From the IMG/VR virus record IMGVR_UViG_3300043410_001072, positions 1-31,752 of that record: a stretch of 31,752 nucleotides of DNA. One strand, given 5' to 3'. The notes under the pieces are model-generated. The model did no database searches. It saw only the letters and a program-made list of their open reading frames with translations, and was not told the origin of the DNA. Shown here piece after piece: positions 21,000 to 28,630 of the stretch (within the stretch, counting starts at the first letter, position 1; each line of letters begins with the position of its first letter). The position numbers were made by a program, and so were the translations under genes. The DNA is from a virus.

Positions 21000-21824
21000 A
21001 TGACTAACTCATTTTTTCCCATGGAATCTATCGGAATCATCGGCCTCGGCTATGTAGGGGCAGCAATATACGAGTCATTCTTTCCATTAGTCGGAGAAGT
21101 CTCAATTATAATAAGAGATCCTAAGGCAGGGTATGATACTTCATATGATAAATTTAAAGATTGCGACGGTATATTTGTATGTGTGCCCACTCCGAGAACA
21201 GAAGATGGCAAATGTGATACTAGCGTCTTAAAAGATGTATTATGTAACCTTAAGAATATTAATTTCAATGGCGTTATCATAAGCAAATGCACTGCAACTC
21301 CGGATGAATACACACTTCTACAGGCAGAATTTCCTAACCTGGTACACGTTCCTGAGTTTTTAACAGCCAATAACGCACAGGCAGATTATGTAAATTCTAA
21401 ATTTGCTATTATAGGTGGAAACGTAAAGGCCTATGTCAAAGAAGCAGAACGATTGATCAAAATTAGCCAACCATCTATTCAAGATATTGCGATGTGTTCT
21501 ATTGAAGAAGCAGCCTTAGCCAAATATACCATTAACAGTTTCTTAGCCACTAAAGTTGTTTTTATGAATGAGATTGCTAGATTAGCCGAATCCATGAATA
21601 TAGACTTCAGCCATGTTGCAAGACTAATTAAGTTAGATTCGAGAATAGGAAATTCACATTTAAAGGTTCCGGGCCCGGACGGAAGTTATGGGTTTGGAGG
21701 GCACTGTTTTCCAAAAGATACCGAAGCATTGTTGCACCTTTCGAAAGAAAAAAACGAAACAATGCAGGTTCTGGAGGCAGCTATTAAGAAAAATACTTTA
21801 CTAAGGTTGACAAATTCTAAATAA
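21000..21824 (+). CDS. Short UDP-glucose/GDP-mannose dehydrogenase-like protein
   Basis: A 274-residue protein. SIGIIGLGYVGAAIYESF is the NAD-binding GxGxxG start, IFVCVPTPR and VISKCTATPDEY follow, and YGFGGHCFPKD holds the catalytic Cys of UDP-sugar dehydrogenases. The normal enzymes are 390-450 residues; the C-terminal sugar-nucleotide-binding domain is missing here, so the protein ends about where domain 2 ends. It could act with another subunit or on a different substrate. The start is 21000 (leaderless promoter) or ATG 21021 (MESIGIIG). It supports a glycan pathway with the transferases. Confidence 0.8.
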   Translation: MTNSFFPMESIGIIGLGYVGAAIYESFFPLVGEVSIIIRDPKAGYDTSYDKFKDCDGIFVCVPTPRTEDGKCDTSVLKDVLCNLKNINFNGVIISKCTATPDEYTLLQAEFPNLVHVPEFLTANNAQADYVNSKFAIIGGNVKAYVKEAERLIKISQPSIQDIAMCSIEEAALAKYTINSFLATKVVFMNEIARLAESMNIDFSHVARLIKLDSRIGNSHLKVPGPDGSYGFGGHCFPKDTEALLHLSKEKNETMQVLEAAIKKNTLLRLTNSK

Positions 21825-21835
21825 CAATGTACTAT
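21807..21835 (+). promoter_or_regulatory. Sigma70-like promoter for folE
   Basis: TTGACA, 17 bases, TACTAT, overlapping the end of the dehydrogenase gene. The ribosome site CGGAG precedes ATG 21879. Confidence 0.55.
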
Positions 21836-21878
21836 TGTACAGGCAATCCACTGCCTTAACATCGGAGAATTAAAATAA

Positions 21879-22625
21879 ATGACAGATAAAAAAGAAACAG
21901 CGTTAGACGCAATGGCCGGGGACGGCGGATATAAAGAAGCATATCTAGGTGACCACCTTCGTTCTGTAATGAAACGTGAACGTAAACGTTTCTGGGCTGG
22001 AGACAACATTAGCGAATATGTTTCAGAAGAAGATAAAGAGATCCTGATAGAAGAAGCAACAGAAGCATTTGAACTAGTGCTCGACCGGTTGCTAATTGAT
22101 CGTGAGAATGATCCTAACTCGCATGGTACAGCGAGACGACTAGCTAAAATGTACTTCAACGAAATTATGGCAGGAAGATATGACCCAGCACCAGACGCAA
22201 CATCATTTCCAAACGACTCGCAGGACCGTTACGAAGGTATGCTGGTTGTTCGTAGTGAGCTTCGCAGTATGTGTAGCCATCATCACCAACCCGTTAGTGG
22301 CGTTGCTTATATTGGTATTATTGCGGCTCAGAAACTCATCGGACTTAGCAAGTATACGAGGATCGCTCAGTGGTGTGCCCGTCGAGGTACTCTCCAGGAG
22401 GAACTTTGTAATGACATTGCTAGGGAAATCGAGAAAGCCACAGGAGCCAAAGATCTAGGCGTGTATATTCAGGCCACCCACGGATGCTGTGAAAATCGAG
22501 GAATTATGGCACATAGTTCGTTGACACAAACTACGGTATTAAAAGGTGCGTTTAGAGACGATCCGGGCACCAAGAAAGAATTCTTTGATAACATTAAAAT
22601 GCAACAAGAATTTGCTCCAAGATAA
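21879..22625 (+). CDS. folE: GTP cyclohydrolase I
   Basis: A 248-residue protein. LRSMCSHHHQPVSGVAYIGIIA holds the first zinc Cys and His and the catalytic histidine, LIGLSKYTRIAQWCARR the substrate region, and ATHGCCENRGIMAHSS the second zinc Cys. The enzyme turns GTP into dihydroneopterin triphosphate for folate or for 7-deazaguanine (preQ0) synthesis. No queC, queD or queE is visible in the window, so folate supply and DNA modification both remain open. The first 60 residues are an acidic N-terminal extension. Confidence 0.93.
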   Translation: MTDKKETALDAMAGDGGYKEAYLGDHLRSVMKRERKRFWAGDNISEYVSEEDKEILIEEATEAFELVLDRLLIDRENDPNSHGTARRLAKMYFNEIMAGRYDPAPDATSFPNDSQDRYEGMLVVRSELRSMCSHHHQPVSGVAYIGIIAAQKLIGLSKYTRIAQWCARRGTLQEELCNDIAREIEKATGAKDLGVYIQATHGCCENRGIMAHSSLTQTTVLKGAFRDDPGTKKEFFDNIKMQQEFAPR

Positions 22626-22626
22626 T

Positions 22627-22646
22627 GAGCAAAAAATCATTTGCTC
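22627..22646 (+). promoter_or_regulatory. 7-bp dyad overlapping the -35 of the next promoter
   Basis: GAGCAAA and TTTGCTC are perfect complements around six bases. The right arm overlaps TTGCTC (22641-22646), the -35 of the promoter before 22686. It may be an operator; there is no T-run to make it a terminator. Confidence 0.45.
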
Positions 22647-22669
22647 TTACATATAAAAAATAATATAAT
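22641..22669 (+). promoter_or_regulatory. Sigma70-like promoter
   Basis: TTGCTC, 17 bases, TATAAT, then AAAGGA before ATG 22686. The -35 is weak but the -10 is perfect. Confidence 0.55.
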
Positions 22670-22685
22670 AACTTAAAGGACCACA

Positions 22686-23486
22686 ATGAAAAAAGGTAAA
22701 CTGAATATTCCAAATGCCGCTAATAAGGCTGCTCCTGCTACACAGCCAGCATTTAACCGACCTCCGCCGGGTGCTCCGGGTGCTCCGGGTAGTATGCCAA
22801 CTTCATACCTAAATAGAGTCAATCCCCAATCGCAGAGTCAACCTCAGGGCCAGCCAGGAAAACCTCCTAGCATTATGATTGCTGTTCCAGCAATGGAAAT
22901 GGTTAATGCAGAGTTTGCCCAGCATTTGGCCATGTCAGCCGCTAACATGGTTGCACATGGTATTAAAATCAATTGTGCGTTTAACATCGGTAGTGTTATT
23001 ACTATTGCTCGTCGCAATCTAGTTGATATTTTCTTAAAGAGTGATTTCGATTATATCTGGTGGGTTGACAGCGATATGAAATTCCCCATCGATGCACCAT
23101 TGCGTTTGCTCAAGCGCAACAAAGACATTGTCGGATGTAACTATCGTCGCCGCAGATTCCCCAATCCTAATTTTACAGGAATGTCAGGAGTTGCAGGACA
23201 ATTTAAAGAATTCCAAACAACAGACAATAGTCCCCCAATGGAATTAATCGATGTGTTGCCGCATGGATGCGTTCTTGTAAAAAGACACGTTTACGAAAAG
23301 ATGCCGCAACCGCACTACCTACAAGAATTTATTCCATCATTGAATCTAGAAATTGGTGAAGATATTTTCTTCTGTCAACAGGCACAAAAGGCCGGTTTCG
23401 AAGTATGGTGTGATCAAGAATTAAGTAGAGAAGTTGCACATATTGGTATTTTCCACTTTAATTACAATTTGAGTGTACCACAATAA
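22686..23486 (+). CDS. GT-A glycosyltransferase with Pro-rich N-terminus
   Basis: A 266-residue protein. Residues 1-60 are a low-complexity linker rich in Pro, Gln and Gly. The rest is a GT-A transferase: IMIAVPAMEMVN, IARRNLVDIFLKSDFDYIWWVDSDMKFP with the DxD metal motif, DIVGCNYRRRRFP, and GEDIFFCQQAQKAGFEVW with a late E-D pair. Such genes in large phages decorate virion proteins or DNA, or act on surface glycans. The acceptor is unknown. Confidence 0.82.
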   Translation: MKKGKLNIPNAANKAAPATQPAFNRPPPGAPGAPGSMPTSYLNRVNPQSQSQPQGQPGKPPSIMIAVPAMEMVNAEFAQHLAMSAANMVAHGIKINCAFNIGSVITIARRNLVDIFLKSDFDYIWWVDSDMKFPIDAPLRLLKRNKDIVGCNYRRRRFPNPNFTGMSGVAGQFKEFQTTDNSPPMELIDVLPHGCVLVKRHVYEKMPQPHYLQEFIPSLNLEIGEDIFFCQQAQKAGFEVWCDQELSREVAHIGIFHFNYNLSVPQ

Positions 23487-23497
23487 AGGTGAGATAT

Positions 23498-23674
23498 ATG
23501 TTTGAGTCTATTGAAATTCGCAAGGTCAAAAACGGAGTCGTTGTGACTTTGCGGACCGAAGACGAAGACGCAGAATACGTTTACGATACTGATAGAAAAG
23601 CTATTAAGTTCATCAAGGACCTTTTAGAATCTAAAAGTTCTGTAAATGTTAGAGAGAAACAACATGACAGTTAA
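23498..23674 (+). CDS. Hypothetical small phage protein
   Basis: A 58-residue protein from ATG 23498 with AGGTGAG in front (a GTG at 23489 is possible). It has a beta-rich first half (IEIRKVKNGVVVTLRTED) and a helical end (RKAIKFIKDLLES). The last 11 bases overlap the next gene. No family is recognised; it is perhaps a small accessory protein of the same operon. Confidence 0.65.
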   Translation: MFESIEIRKVKNGVVVTLRTEDEDAEYVYDTDRKAIKFIKDLLESKSSVNVREKQHDS

Positions 23675-24116
23675 AAAAGAATATGCTGTCGGTGATGCTG
23701 TATGGATATACGGCATCAGCCGCAGTAATACTAAACCTACCAAAGGTAAGGTTATTAAAGTAGTTGATTTAAGCGATTCTGGGCACACCGCAGGCCCGCA
23801 CTATGTTATAAGTATTCCTACGCATATTGAAGATTTGTTAGAAATCAGGACCTGGCACAACATAAGCCAAGATGAACAAGGTCCTGTAGGTAGTTTGAGA
23901 GAAATAGGAAATATCGAATCTACAATTAAATTTGCCGGAACTGTAGGTTTTGCTTTTGACGATGACCCAACACTTGACACCGACGATGATGAGATCAGCC
24001 CTGATCAAATTCATGCCGCATTAGAAAAAAGCCAACAAGACGTAACACACGCACCACTTAATCTTAAACCAGAAAAACCGAAAAGAAAATACTTTTCTAA
24101 GAAAAAGAAAACATGA
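23664..24116 (+). CDS. SH3/KOW-like phage protein
   Basis: A 150-residue protein. EYAVGDAVWIYGISRSNTKPTKGKVIKVVDL is a VGD-x-V beta-barrel start like those at 4664 and 25495, continued by HYVISIPTHIEDLLEIRTW. The second half is acidic (FDDDPTLDTDDDE) and the C-terminus strongly basic (KPEKPKRKYFSKKKK). The start at 23664 is the ATG behind GAGAGAAA. The next gene overlaps by ATGA. The role is unknown. Confidence 0.66.
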   Translation: MTVKKEYAVGDAVWIYGISRSNTKPTKGKVIKVVDLSDSGHTAGPHYVISIPTHIEDLLEIRTWHNISQDEQGPVGSLREIGNIESTIKFAGTVGFAFDDDPTLDTDDDEISPDQIHAALEKSQQDVTHAPLNLKPEKPKRKYFSKKKKT

Positions 24117-24442
24117 ATCGTGTAGACCCTTGGATTCATGTTCTCGAACAACTTGAACCAGATTATCATAAACTAAAAGATACATTGAACACCGGTCCTA
24201 AGATATTTGCTGACCTAAGTCAAAGAGGCAGATGGTGGTGCATAACCTTACAAGAAGATCCAAACATGACATTTAATTTTCCAAGTACGGGTAAATTAGA
24301 CGAACGAGTAGATTGGACCGTAGGGCAATTAGCAGATTGGCCAAATATTAAACGAATGGCACACGACATGTGGTATTTTAAATACAAACGCGATGCCGAA
24401 AAATTCCAAACTCTATACAATCTAAAATGGGCCTCGGAGTAA
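24113..24442 (+). CDS. Hypothetical phage protein
   Basis: A 109-residue soluble protein overlapping its neighbour by ATGA at 24113. It has many aromatic residues (RGRWWCITLQED; AHDMWYFKYKRD) and ends KFQTLYNLKWASE. It resembles a short alpha/beta protein without known motifs. The last 16 bases are shared with the next gene in another frame, so the operon is compact. Confidence 0.7.
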   Translation: MNRVDPWIHVLEQLEPDYHKLKDTLNTGPKIFADLSQRGRWWCITLQEDPNMTFNFPSTGKLDERVDWTVGQLADWPNIKRMAHDMWYFKYKRDAEKFQTLYNLKWASE

Positions 24443-24735
24443 GATGTCAGGTTCGAGTAGACGGTGACCAACACATCGTTGACGAAATACATAAAACTGT
24501 TGTTCATCGGTTTGATCTAGGGGACGTCGATGATCCAGAAATCTATGCCGCGCAGCCTATATGGGAATGGCAACAAACTGATGCTGGCAAATTTGTAATG
24601 GAGAATGCCATAGAAACTCCGGTATTCCATAAGTACATGGATCCGATGTTTCTAGGTTATCGGTTTGTCATAACAGCAGAATTAGAAAAAAAGAAGCTAT
24701 CTGAGTTTCTTCTTAGATTTGGTCCTATTAAATAA
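24427..24735 (+). CDS. Hypothetical phage protein
   Basis: A 102-residue protein starting inside the end of the preceding gene. It has alternating strands (VRCQVRVDGDQHIVDEIHKTV; GYRFVITAELEKKKLSEFLLRF) with several acidic residues (DLGDVDDPEIYA). No signal peptide is present. The end contains TATTAAATAAGTGT, the start signal for the next gene. I recognise no family. Confidence 0.68.
   Translation: MGLGVRCQVRVDGDQHIVDEIHKTVVHRFDLGDVDDPEIYAAQPIWEWQQTDAGKFVMENAIETPVFHKYMDPMFLGYRFVITAELEKKKLSEFLLRFGPIK
24729..24734 (+). promoter_or_regulatory. TAAATA-N5-ATG late-type element
   Basis: TAAATA, AGTGT, ATG 24740, with no Shine-Dalgarno. It confirms 24740 as the start, where the signal peptide begins. 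Confidence 0.5.
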
Positions 24736-24739
24736 GTGT

Positions 24740-25486
24740 ATGAGAATCCTTATATACCTTCTTCTATGGGCATCTATTGGTGCAAATGCAACTTCCCTGG
24801 CATTGTACAACTTTACCACAGCAAATTTAGAATCACATCTTCGGCATCAAGAAGTTGTTCCTATTGCCAGTGTTACTAAACTTTTTACAGCGGCGGCTGT
24901 CTTAGAAAGCGATTTAAACCTAGATGAAAAAATAAAAGTACAGGGCAAAACCTCCGGCAGATTTAATCAAGGTGAAATGGTCTCCAGACGTGAGCTGTTA
25001 AAAGCTATGCTAATTGCTAGCGATAATCGAGCAGCCGACAGTTTAGCTCATTCGTACCCCGGGGGGTATGATGCTTTTATTAAATATGTGAATGATTACA
25101 TAGGATATGTTGGTCTTAAAAATACAGAGATTGTAGATGCTAGTGGTATACATTCTGGAAATAAAAGTACAGCAGAAGACCTTGTTAACTTTGTCTGGTG
25201 GTTAAGAAAATATCCTTTAATTAAAGAGATAAGTTCTAAGGCAGAGGATCAATTAGAGTTTGACAATAAGAAACATAAGACTGTAACATTAAAAATAAGA
25301 AATACGAACCCTGACATTTCAAAATACAATATTCTAATAAGCAAGACAGGGTTTACAAATGCCGCAGGCAGATGTCTTGTGATGTTGATAGAAAAAGAAA
25401 AAGAGATGATAGGTGTTGTAGTTCTTGGATTTAAAAATCCTAAAACAAGATCAGATGCTATTAAACAATTAATTAACATATCATAA
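24740..25486 (+). CDS. Exported D-Ala-D-Ala carboxypeptidase-like protein (peptidase S11)
   Basis: A 248-residue protein with a signal peptide (MRILIYLLLWASIGANA) and the three serine-transpeptidase motifs: S44-V-T-K47 (SxxK), S94-D-N96 (SxN) and K202-T-G204 (KTG). It corresponds to the catalytic domain of DacA/PBP5 without the C-terminal domain and membrane anchor. It would trim peptidoglycan stem peptides in the periplasm, modifying the wall during infection or helping lysis. It is also a possible beta-lactam-binding protein. The start is fixed by the TAAATA element. Confidence 0.9.
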   Translation: MRILIYLLLWASIGANATSLALYNFTTANLESHLRHQEVVPIASVTKLFTAAAVLESDLNLDEKIKVQGKTSGRFNQGEMVSRRELLKAMLIASDNRAADSLAHSYPGGYDAFIKYVNDYIGYVGLKNTEIVDASGIHSGNKSTAEDLVNFVWWLRKYPLIKEISSKAEDQLEFDNKKHKTVTLKIRNTNPDISKYNILISKTGFTNAAGRCLVMLIEKEKEMIGVVVLGFKNPKTRSDAIKQLINIS

Positions 25487-25494
25487 GGAAAATA

Positions 25495-25680
25495 ATGGAA
25501 GCACAATTCAACGTTGGAGACAAAGTAGAAAAAGTTAGCGGGTACAAATGGCCCGGAGTTGTAGTATCCACATTTGATACCCTATCAGGCGAACGCAGAA
25601 TTGTAGTAGAATGCACAACTCCAGAAGTTGCAGGCGCACTACATATCTACAATGAAAAACAAGTAGCATTGGTAAAATAA
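25495..25680 (+). CDS. Small SH3/KOW-like protein
   Basis: A 61-residue protein. FNVGDKVEKVSGYKWPGVVVSTFDTLSGERRIVVEC has the VGD-x-V beta-barrel beginning found in two other small genes here (4664, 23664). It starts behind AAGGA, eight bases after the carboxypeptidase stop, and leaves one base before the next gene. Probably a small nucleic-acid- or protein-binding module. Confidence 0.72.
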   Translation: MEAQFNVGDKVEKVSGYKWPGVVVSTFDTLSGERRIVVECTTPEVAGALHIYNEKQVALVK

Positions 25681-25681
25681 A

Positions 25682-26080
25682 ATGACCAACCCATTCCGTG
25701 ATCAAGAAAAATTTATGAAAGCCTGTGACCAAAGTGTCACAGGTGACGAAAAGCAGTTTGATATGTATTTGAATCTAATTAGAGAAGAATACAAGGAACT
25801 GTTAGTAGCTCAGGGGCTAGATGACGACCATGAACGAGTCGGTGAAGTTGATCCAGTTGAAACTGTAGATGCACTTATTGACATTCTAGTTGTTACCATC
25901 GGTGCTCTGCACAGTATGGGCGCAGATGCCGAAGGCGCATGGAAGGAAGTTATGCGTACTAACTTTTCCAAAATTGATATCAAAACAGGTAAAGTTCGTA
26001 AGCGTGAAGATGGCAAGGTGCTAAAACCGCTAGGTTGGGTTCCTCCAAATCTAGTTCCGTTTATTACAAAGGAGAAATAA
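25682..26080 (+). CDS. MazG-like nucleotide pyrophosphohydrolase
   Basis: A 132-residue all-helical protein. LIREEYKELLVAQ gives the first E-x2-E pair, and VETVDALIDILVVTIGALH the E...D helix that together bind magnesium in MazG/HisE-type enzymes. The C-terminal KVRKREDGKVLKPLGWVPPNL is a usual tail in phage members. It would hydrolyse (d)NTPs to monophosphates and may tune nucleotide pools; MazG has also been linked to ppGpp levels. Confidence 0.82.
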   Translation: MTNPFRDQEKFMKACDQSVTGDEKQFDMYLNLIREEYKELLVAQGLDDDHERVGEVDPVETVDALIDILVVTIGALHSMGADAEGAWKEVMRTNFSKIDIKTGKVRKREDGKVLKPLGWVPPNLVPFITKEK

Positions 26081-26773
26081 ATGCTCGATGCAACATATGA
26101 TAATACAAATTACAGGACCGCAGGCGAGTTAAACTCTGCAATGGGTCGAGTCTATGGCAATATGAGTTTAGCTGTTTTTACATCAATGGTAATCAGTTAC
26201 CTCGTAGGAACCAGTCCAGAATTACTTCAATTCTTTTTTACAGGAATTATGAAATGGATTGTTATATTTTCTCCGCTGGTGGCTGTATTTGGAATAAGTT
26301 TTATCCTATCAGAAGAGGGACTCGATAGAAAGGTCTACCATCTTTGTCTGCACGTATTTGCCGCACTTATGGGATTGAGCTTTGCAACAATATTTGCTAT
26401 ATTTAAAATGGGAAGTATTGTGAATGCATTTATGAGTGCAACTATATTATTTGCAGTAATGAGCGGGTACGGCTATTTTACCAAAAAGAGTCTAGACAGT
26501 ATTGGAAAATGGTTATTTGTGGGGTTGATTTCTATTATCATTGCTAGTATAATCAATGTATTCGTTGGAAGTAGCGCATTTCAAATGGTTATTTCTGCAC
26601 TGGCTATTGTTATTTTTCTTGGCTTAACTGCGTATGACACACAGAATATCAGAGAAGAGCTAAGTGTTAATACAGGAACGGCAGCAGAAGTTCGAGGCGC
26701 ACTTTCTTTATACTTAAATTTCATTAACCTTTTTATTAATCTACTTCAACTCTTTGGTGATAAAAAAGAATAA
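26081..26773 (+). CDS. BAX inhibitor-1 / YccA family membrane protein
   Basis: A 230-residue protein with seven hydrophobic segments, roughly at 30-45, 58-75, 88-105, 111-127, 141-160, 165-184 and 206-222. The end LGLTAYDTQNIREE holds the conserved family block. YccA-type proteins interact with the FtsH protease and modulate membrane quality control, and FtsH affects phage decisions in lambda. Here the protein probably sits in the host inner membrane. The start is ATG 26081 behind AAGGAG. Confidence 0.9.
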   Translation: MLDATYDNTNYRTAGELNSAMGRVYGNMSLAVFTSMVISYLVGTSPELLQFFFTGIMKWIVIFSPLVAVFGISFILSEEGLDRKVYHLCLHVFAALMGLSFATIFAIFKMGSIVNAFMSATILFAVMSGYGYFTKKSLDSIGKWLFVGLISIIIASIINVFVGSSAFQMVISALAIVIFLGLTAYDTQNIREELSVNTGTAAEVRGALSLYLNFINLFINLLQLFGDKKE

Positions 26774-27615
26774 TGCGTAATCATTACTGGACCTGTAGCA
26801 AATTTGCCGATTGGCTCCGCGGTACTACTAAACTAAAATGTGGGACTAGCGAAGAATGGGCAGAGTGGGAAGATCGTGCTAAACGCGACTATCCTGTTCG
26901 CTGGTGGCTAGCCGAAGAAGGCCTTGACTATTTACAAAGGATTGTGTACTGGCCCACAGATAAACTTTATGCTTGCAAGTATTATATTAATAATCGCTAC
27001 ATTACTAGGACTCATTGTCTTACTGCCCACCCATCCGACATTAAACGGGGTGAGTGGCGTGATGTGGGTAATCGTTTTTTGCCTTGTCTTTTTAATGAGC
27101 TCCGTGATTTTGTTGAAGTAGAATTAGCTTGGTGGCATCTCGCTTGGAGTCCTGAAGAAAGACACAAGTATAATATGCCTTGGTGGGCAGTCGGCTGGTG
27201 GAGAGTCCGCACGTGGCGTTGCCCACAAGCAGGCCTTGACAACCTCAAGTGGCAAAGTGAACTTCGTCATTCGGTAGACGATGGCTGGGAAGAAGGTGAT
27301 CCAAATGTAGGAAAACCTACTCCTCAAGCTGAACGAGCATTGGAAATCCTTGCGCTCTACAAGTGGTGGACTGAAGTTTACCCTAACCGTCCAGATCCTC
27401 ACGATGCTAGCGGTTGGAGTGAGTACTGCGATCGTATGCGTCAGGAGAAGGGCGAAGGAATCCGCTGGATTGGTGTTGAATCTAGTGTTAAGGAAACTAA
27501 AGCACTAGGTAAAAAGGCCCTTAAACTTGTTCACAAGATCGAGCAAGATTATGAAAAAGAAGATGAGCAAATGATGATTCGTCTTATTAAGGTAAGGCAT
27601 GCACTCTGGACATAA
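26773..27615 (+). CDS. Trp-rich conserved phage protein
   Basis: A 280-residue protein with 23 tryptophans, all coded TGG. It starts TCSKFADWLRGTTK, followed by ATSEEW-like sequence SEEWAEWEDRAK. The sequence fits a conserved group of hypothetical proteins in large phages. No catalytic motif is visible. The Trp-rich segments (VELAWWHLAW; MPWWAVGWWRVRTW) may pack as an amphipathic or membrane-facing bundle. The overlap with the preceding gene is TAATG. Confidence 0.75.
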   Translation: MRNHYWTCSKFADWLRGTTKLKCGTSEEWAEWEDRAKRDYPVRWWLAEEGLDYLQRIVYWPTDKLYACKYYINNRYITRTHCLTAHPSDIKRGEWRDVGNRFLPCLFNELRDFVEVELAWWHLAWSPEERHKYNMPWWAVGWWRVRTWRCPQAGLDNLKWQSELRHSVDDGWEEGDPNVGKPTPQAERALEILALYKWWTEVYPNRPDPHDASGWSEYCDRMRQEKGEGIRWIGVESSVKETKALGKKALKLVHKIEQDYEKEDEQMMIRLIKVRHALWT

Positions 27616-27775
27616 ATGCGAAGACTACAAACAATACTCAGAAGAGTATGATGCCTATTATTGCCCCCAGTGCGATGAATGGCTCGAAGACATTTGCAAC
27701 GACAGAGAATGTTATTATTGTAACAATAGACCAATTAAACCAAATGGACAATCCCAGCAAGAGCCCGAAACGTAA
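27599..27775 (+). CDS. Small zinc-ribbon protein
   Basis: A 58-residue protein overlapping the end of the preceding gene. YYCPQCDEWLEDICNDRECYYCNN has a CxxC knuckle, a single Cys, and a C-x2-C knuckle after four residues, which fits a compact zinc-binding fold found in large-phage genomes. The tail is polar. The ribosome site is AAGG. It overlaps the next gene, which begins at 27744, by 32 bases. Confidence 0.75.
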   Translation: MHSGHKCEDYKQYSEEYDAYYCPQCDEWLEDICNDRECYYCNNRPIKPNGQSQQEPET

Positions 27776-28304
27776 TACCTTCCAGAAGGAAAAGTATCTC
27801 GAGCGGCAGGCCGAAAAAGGTAAGACACCCGAGAATGACGAAGATACTCGAGCTATGCTAGAGTATTATGAAAGTTGTGACATCGAAGAAGATCGTCGAG
27901 AAGCAGATCCAGAATGGCGCAAAGAAAATCTCGAGTGGGATTTGCGTACCACAGATTGGATTTTAGAGAAAGCTCGTGCTAACGATTACTATGCTCAAAA
28001 TATCTATGCGGCATTGTGTAACAACAGCTTTATTAAGTTAGATGTAATTCCAATCCTAACTGAAAAGGAATGGTCTTGTTCCTGGCGTTATGCAGGGGGG
28101 ATTGTTGCTCATATGTTAGGCAAAGGTGATTATATTGATTGGTATTGTAGCGGTATTCGTAACGATGGTTACCAAGATAACTTAGACACCGTAACTCCAC
28201 AGCAATACGTATCTGAAGGTTTGATTACTGAAGAAATTCGTGCAGACTTCCAAAAATTAGGTTGGGTGCCTGCCAAGGGCGGAGATTGGGAGCACTTTGA
28301 CTAA
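27744..28304 (+). CDS. Conserved phage hypothetical protein
   Basis: A 186-residue protein; the start ATG 27744 is preferred, since the zinc-ribbon gene occupies the upstream frame. The body DWILEKARANDYYAQNIYAALCNNSFIKLD and WSCSWRYAGGIVAHML...DYIDWYCSGI is a conserved block in many phages. Charged helices fill the first 60 residues. No function is known. The next gene overlaps by 8 bases. Confidence 0.78.
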   Translation: MDNPSKSPKRNTFQKEKYLERQAEKGKTPENDEDTRAMLEYYESCDIEEDRREADPEWRKENLEWDLRTTDWILEKARANDYYAQNIYAALCNNSFIKLDVIPILTEKEWSCSWRYAGGIVAHMLGKGDYIDWYCSGIRNDGYQDNLDTVTPQQYVSEGLITEEIRADFQKLGWVPAKGGDWEHFD

Positions 28305-28578
28305 GCCACTTACACTTTCCGAACCAAAATGGAATCTGCTTCGTGAACGCCTTCTACAGGATTACCCAAAAAGTGTCATGTTAGTATCCAGAAAAACCCG
28401 AGAAGTCCTTGGGTTTACTGTCCGATATCATGAATGGTTTGAAATAGATCAGCAAACTTATAAAAATAGATATAAGCATCATGTATGTTTGGATTTCTAC
28501 AACGAGCCGAAACGGACTATGTTTATGCTAAAATATTCGGAATATTTGGATAAAACTGGTAAAACAGATCTTGACTAA
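28297..28578 (+). CDS. Hypothetical phage protein (TTG start)
   Basis: A 93-residue protein from TTG 28297, eight bases before the previous stop, with GGGAG upstream. The next ATG would cut 27 residues. It has a helix (LRERLLQDYP) and strands (VMLVSRKTREVLGFTVRYHEWFE). Its stop region TTGACTAA contains the -35 of the promoter for 28631. The function is unknown. Confidence 0.65.
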   Translation: MTKPLTLSEPKWNLLRERLLQDYPKSVMLVSRKTREVLGFTVRYHEWFEIDQQTYKNRYKHHVCLDFYNEPKRTMFMLKYSEYLDKTGKTDLD

Positions 28579-28599
28579 ACTGGTAAAATGCTCTATAAT
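28571..28599 (+). promoter_or_regulatory. Sigma70-like promoter with double TGGTAAAA
   Basis: TTGACT, 17 bases, TATAAT. TGGTAAAA is in the spacer (28581-28588) and again upstream (28557-28564), 24 bases apart. It drives the gene at 28631, with AAAGGAG as ribosome site. Confidence 0.82.
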
Positions 28600-28630
28600 A
28601 TAACTATACTGAAACACAAAGGAGCACTAA

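Noticed and set aside
21879-22625. folE as proof of 7-deazaguanine DNA modification
   Set aside because: No queC, queD or queE or transglycosylase is visible in the window, and the PP-loop proteins do not look like QueC.
27648-27743. Longer N-terminus for the gene at 27744
   Set aside because: The zinc-ribbon gene (27599-27775) occupies this stretch in another frame and has clear CxxC codons.
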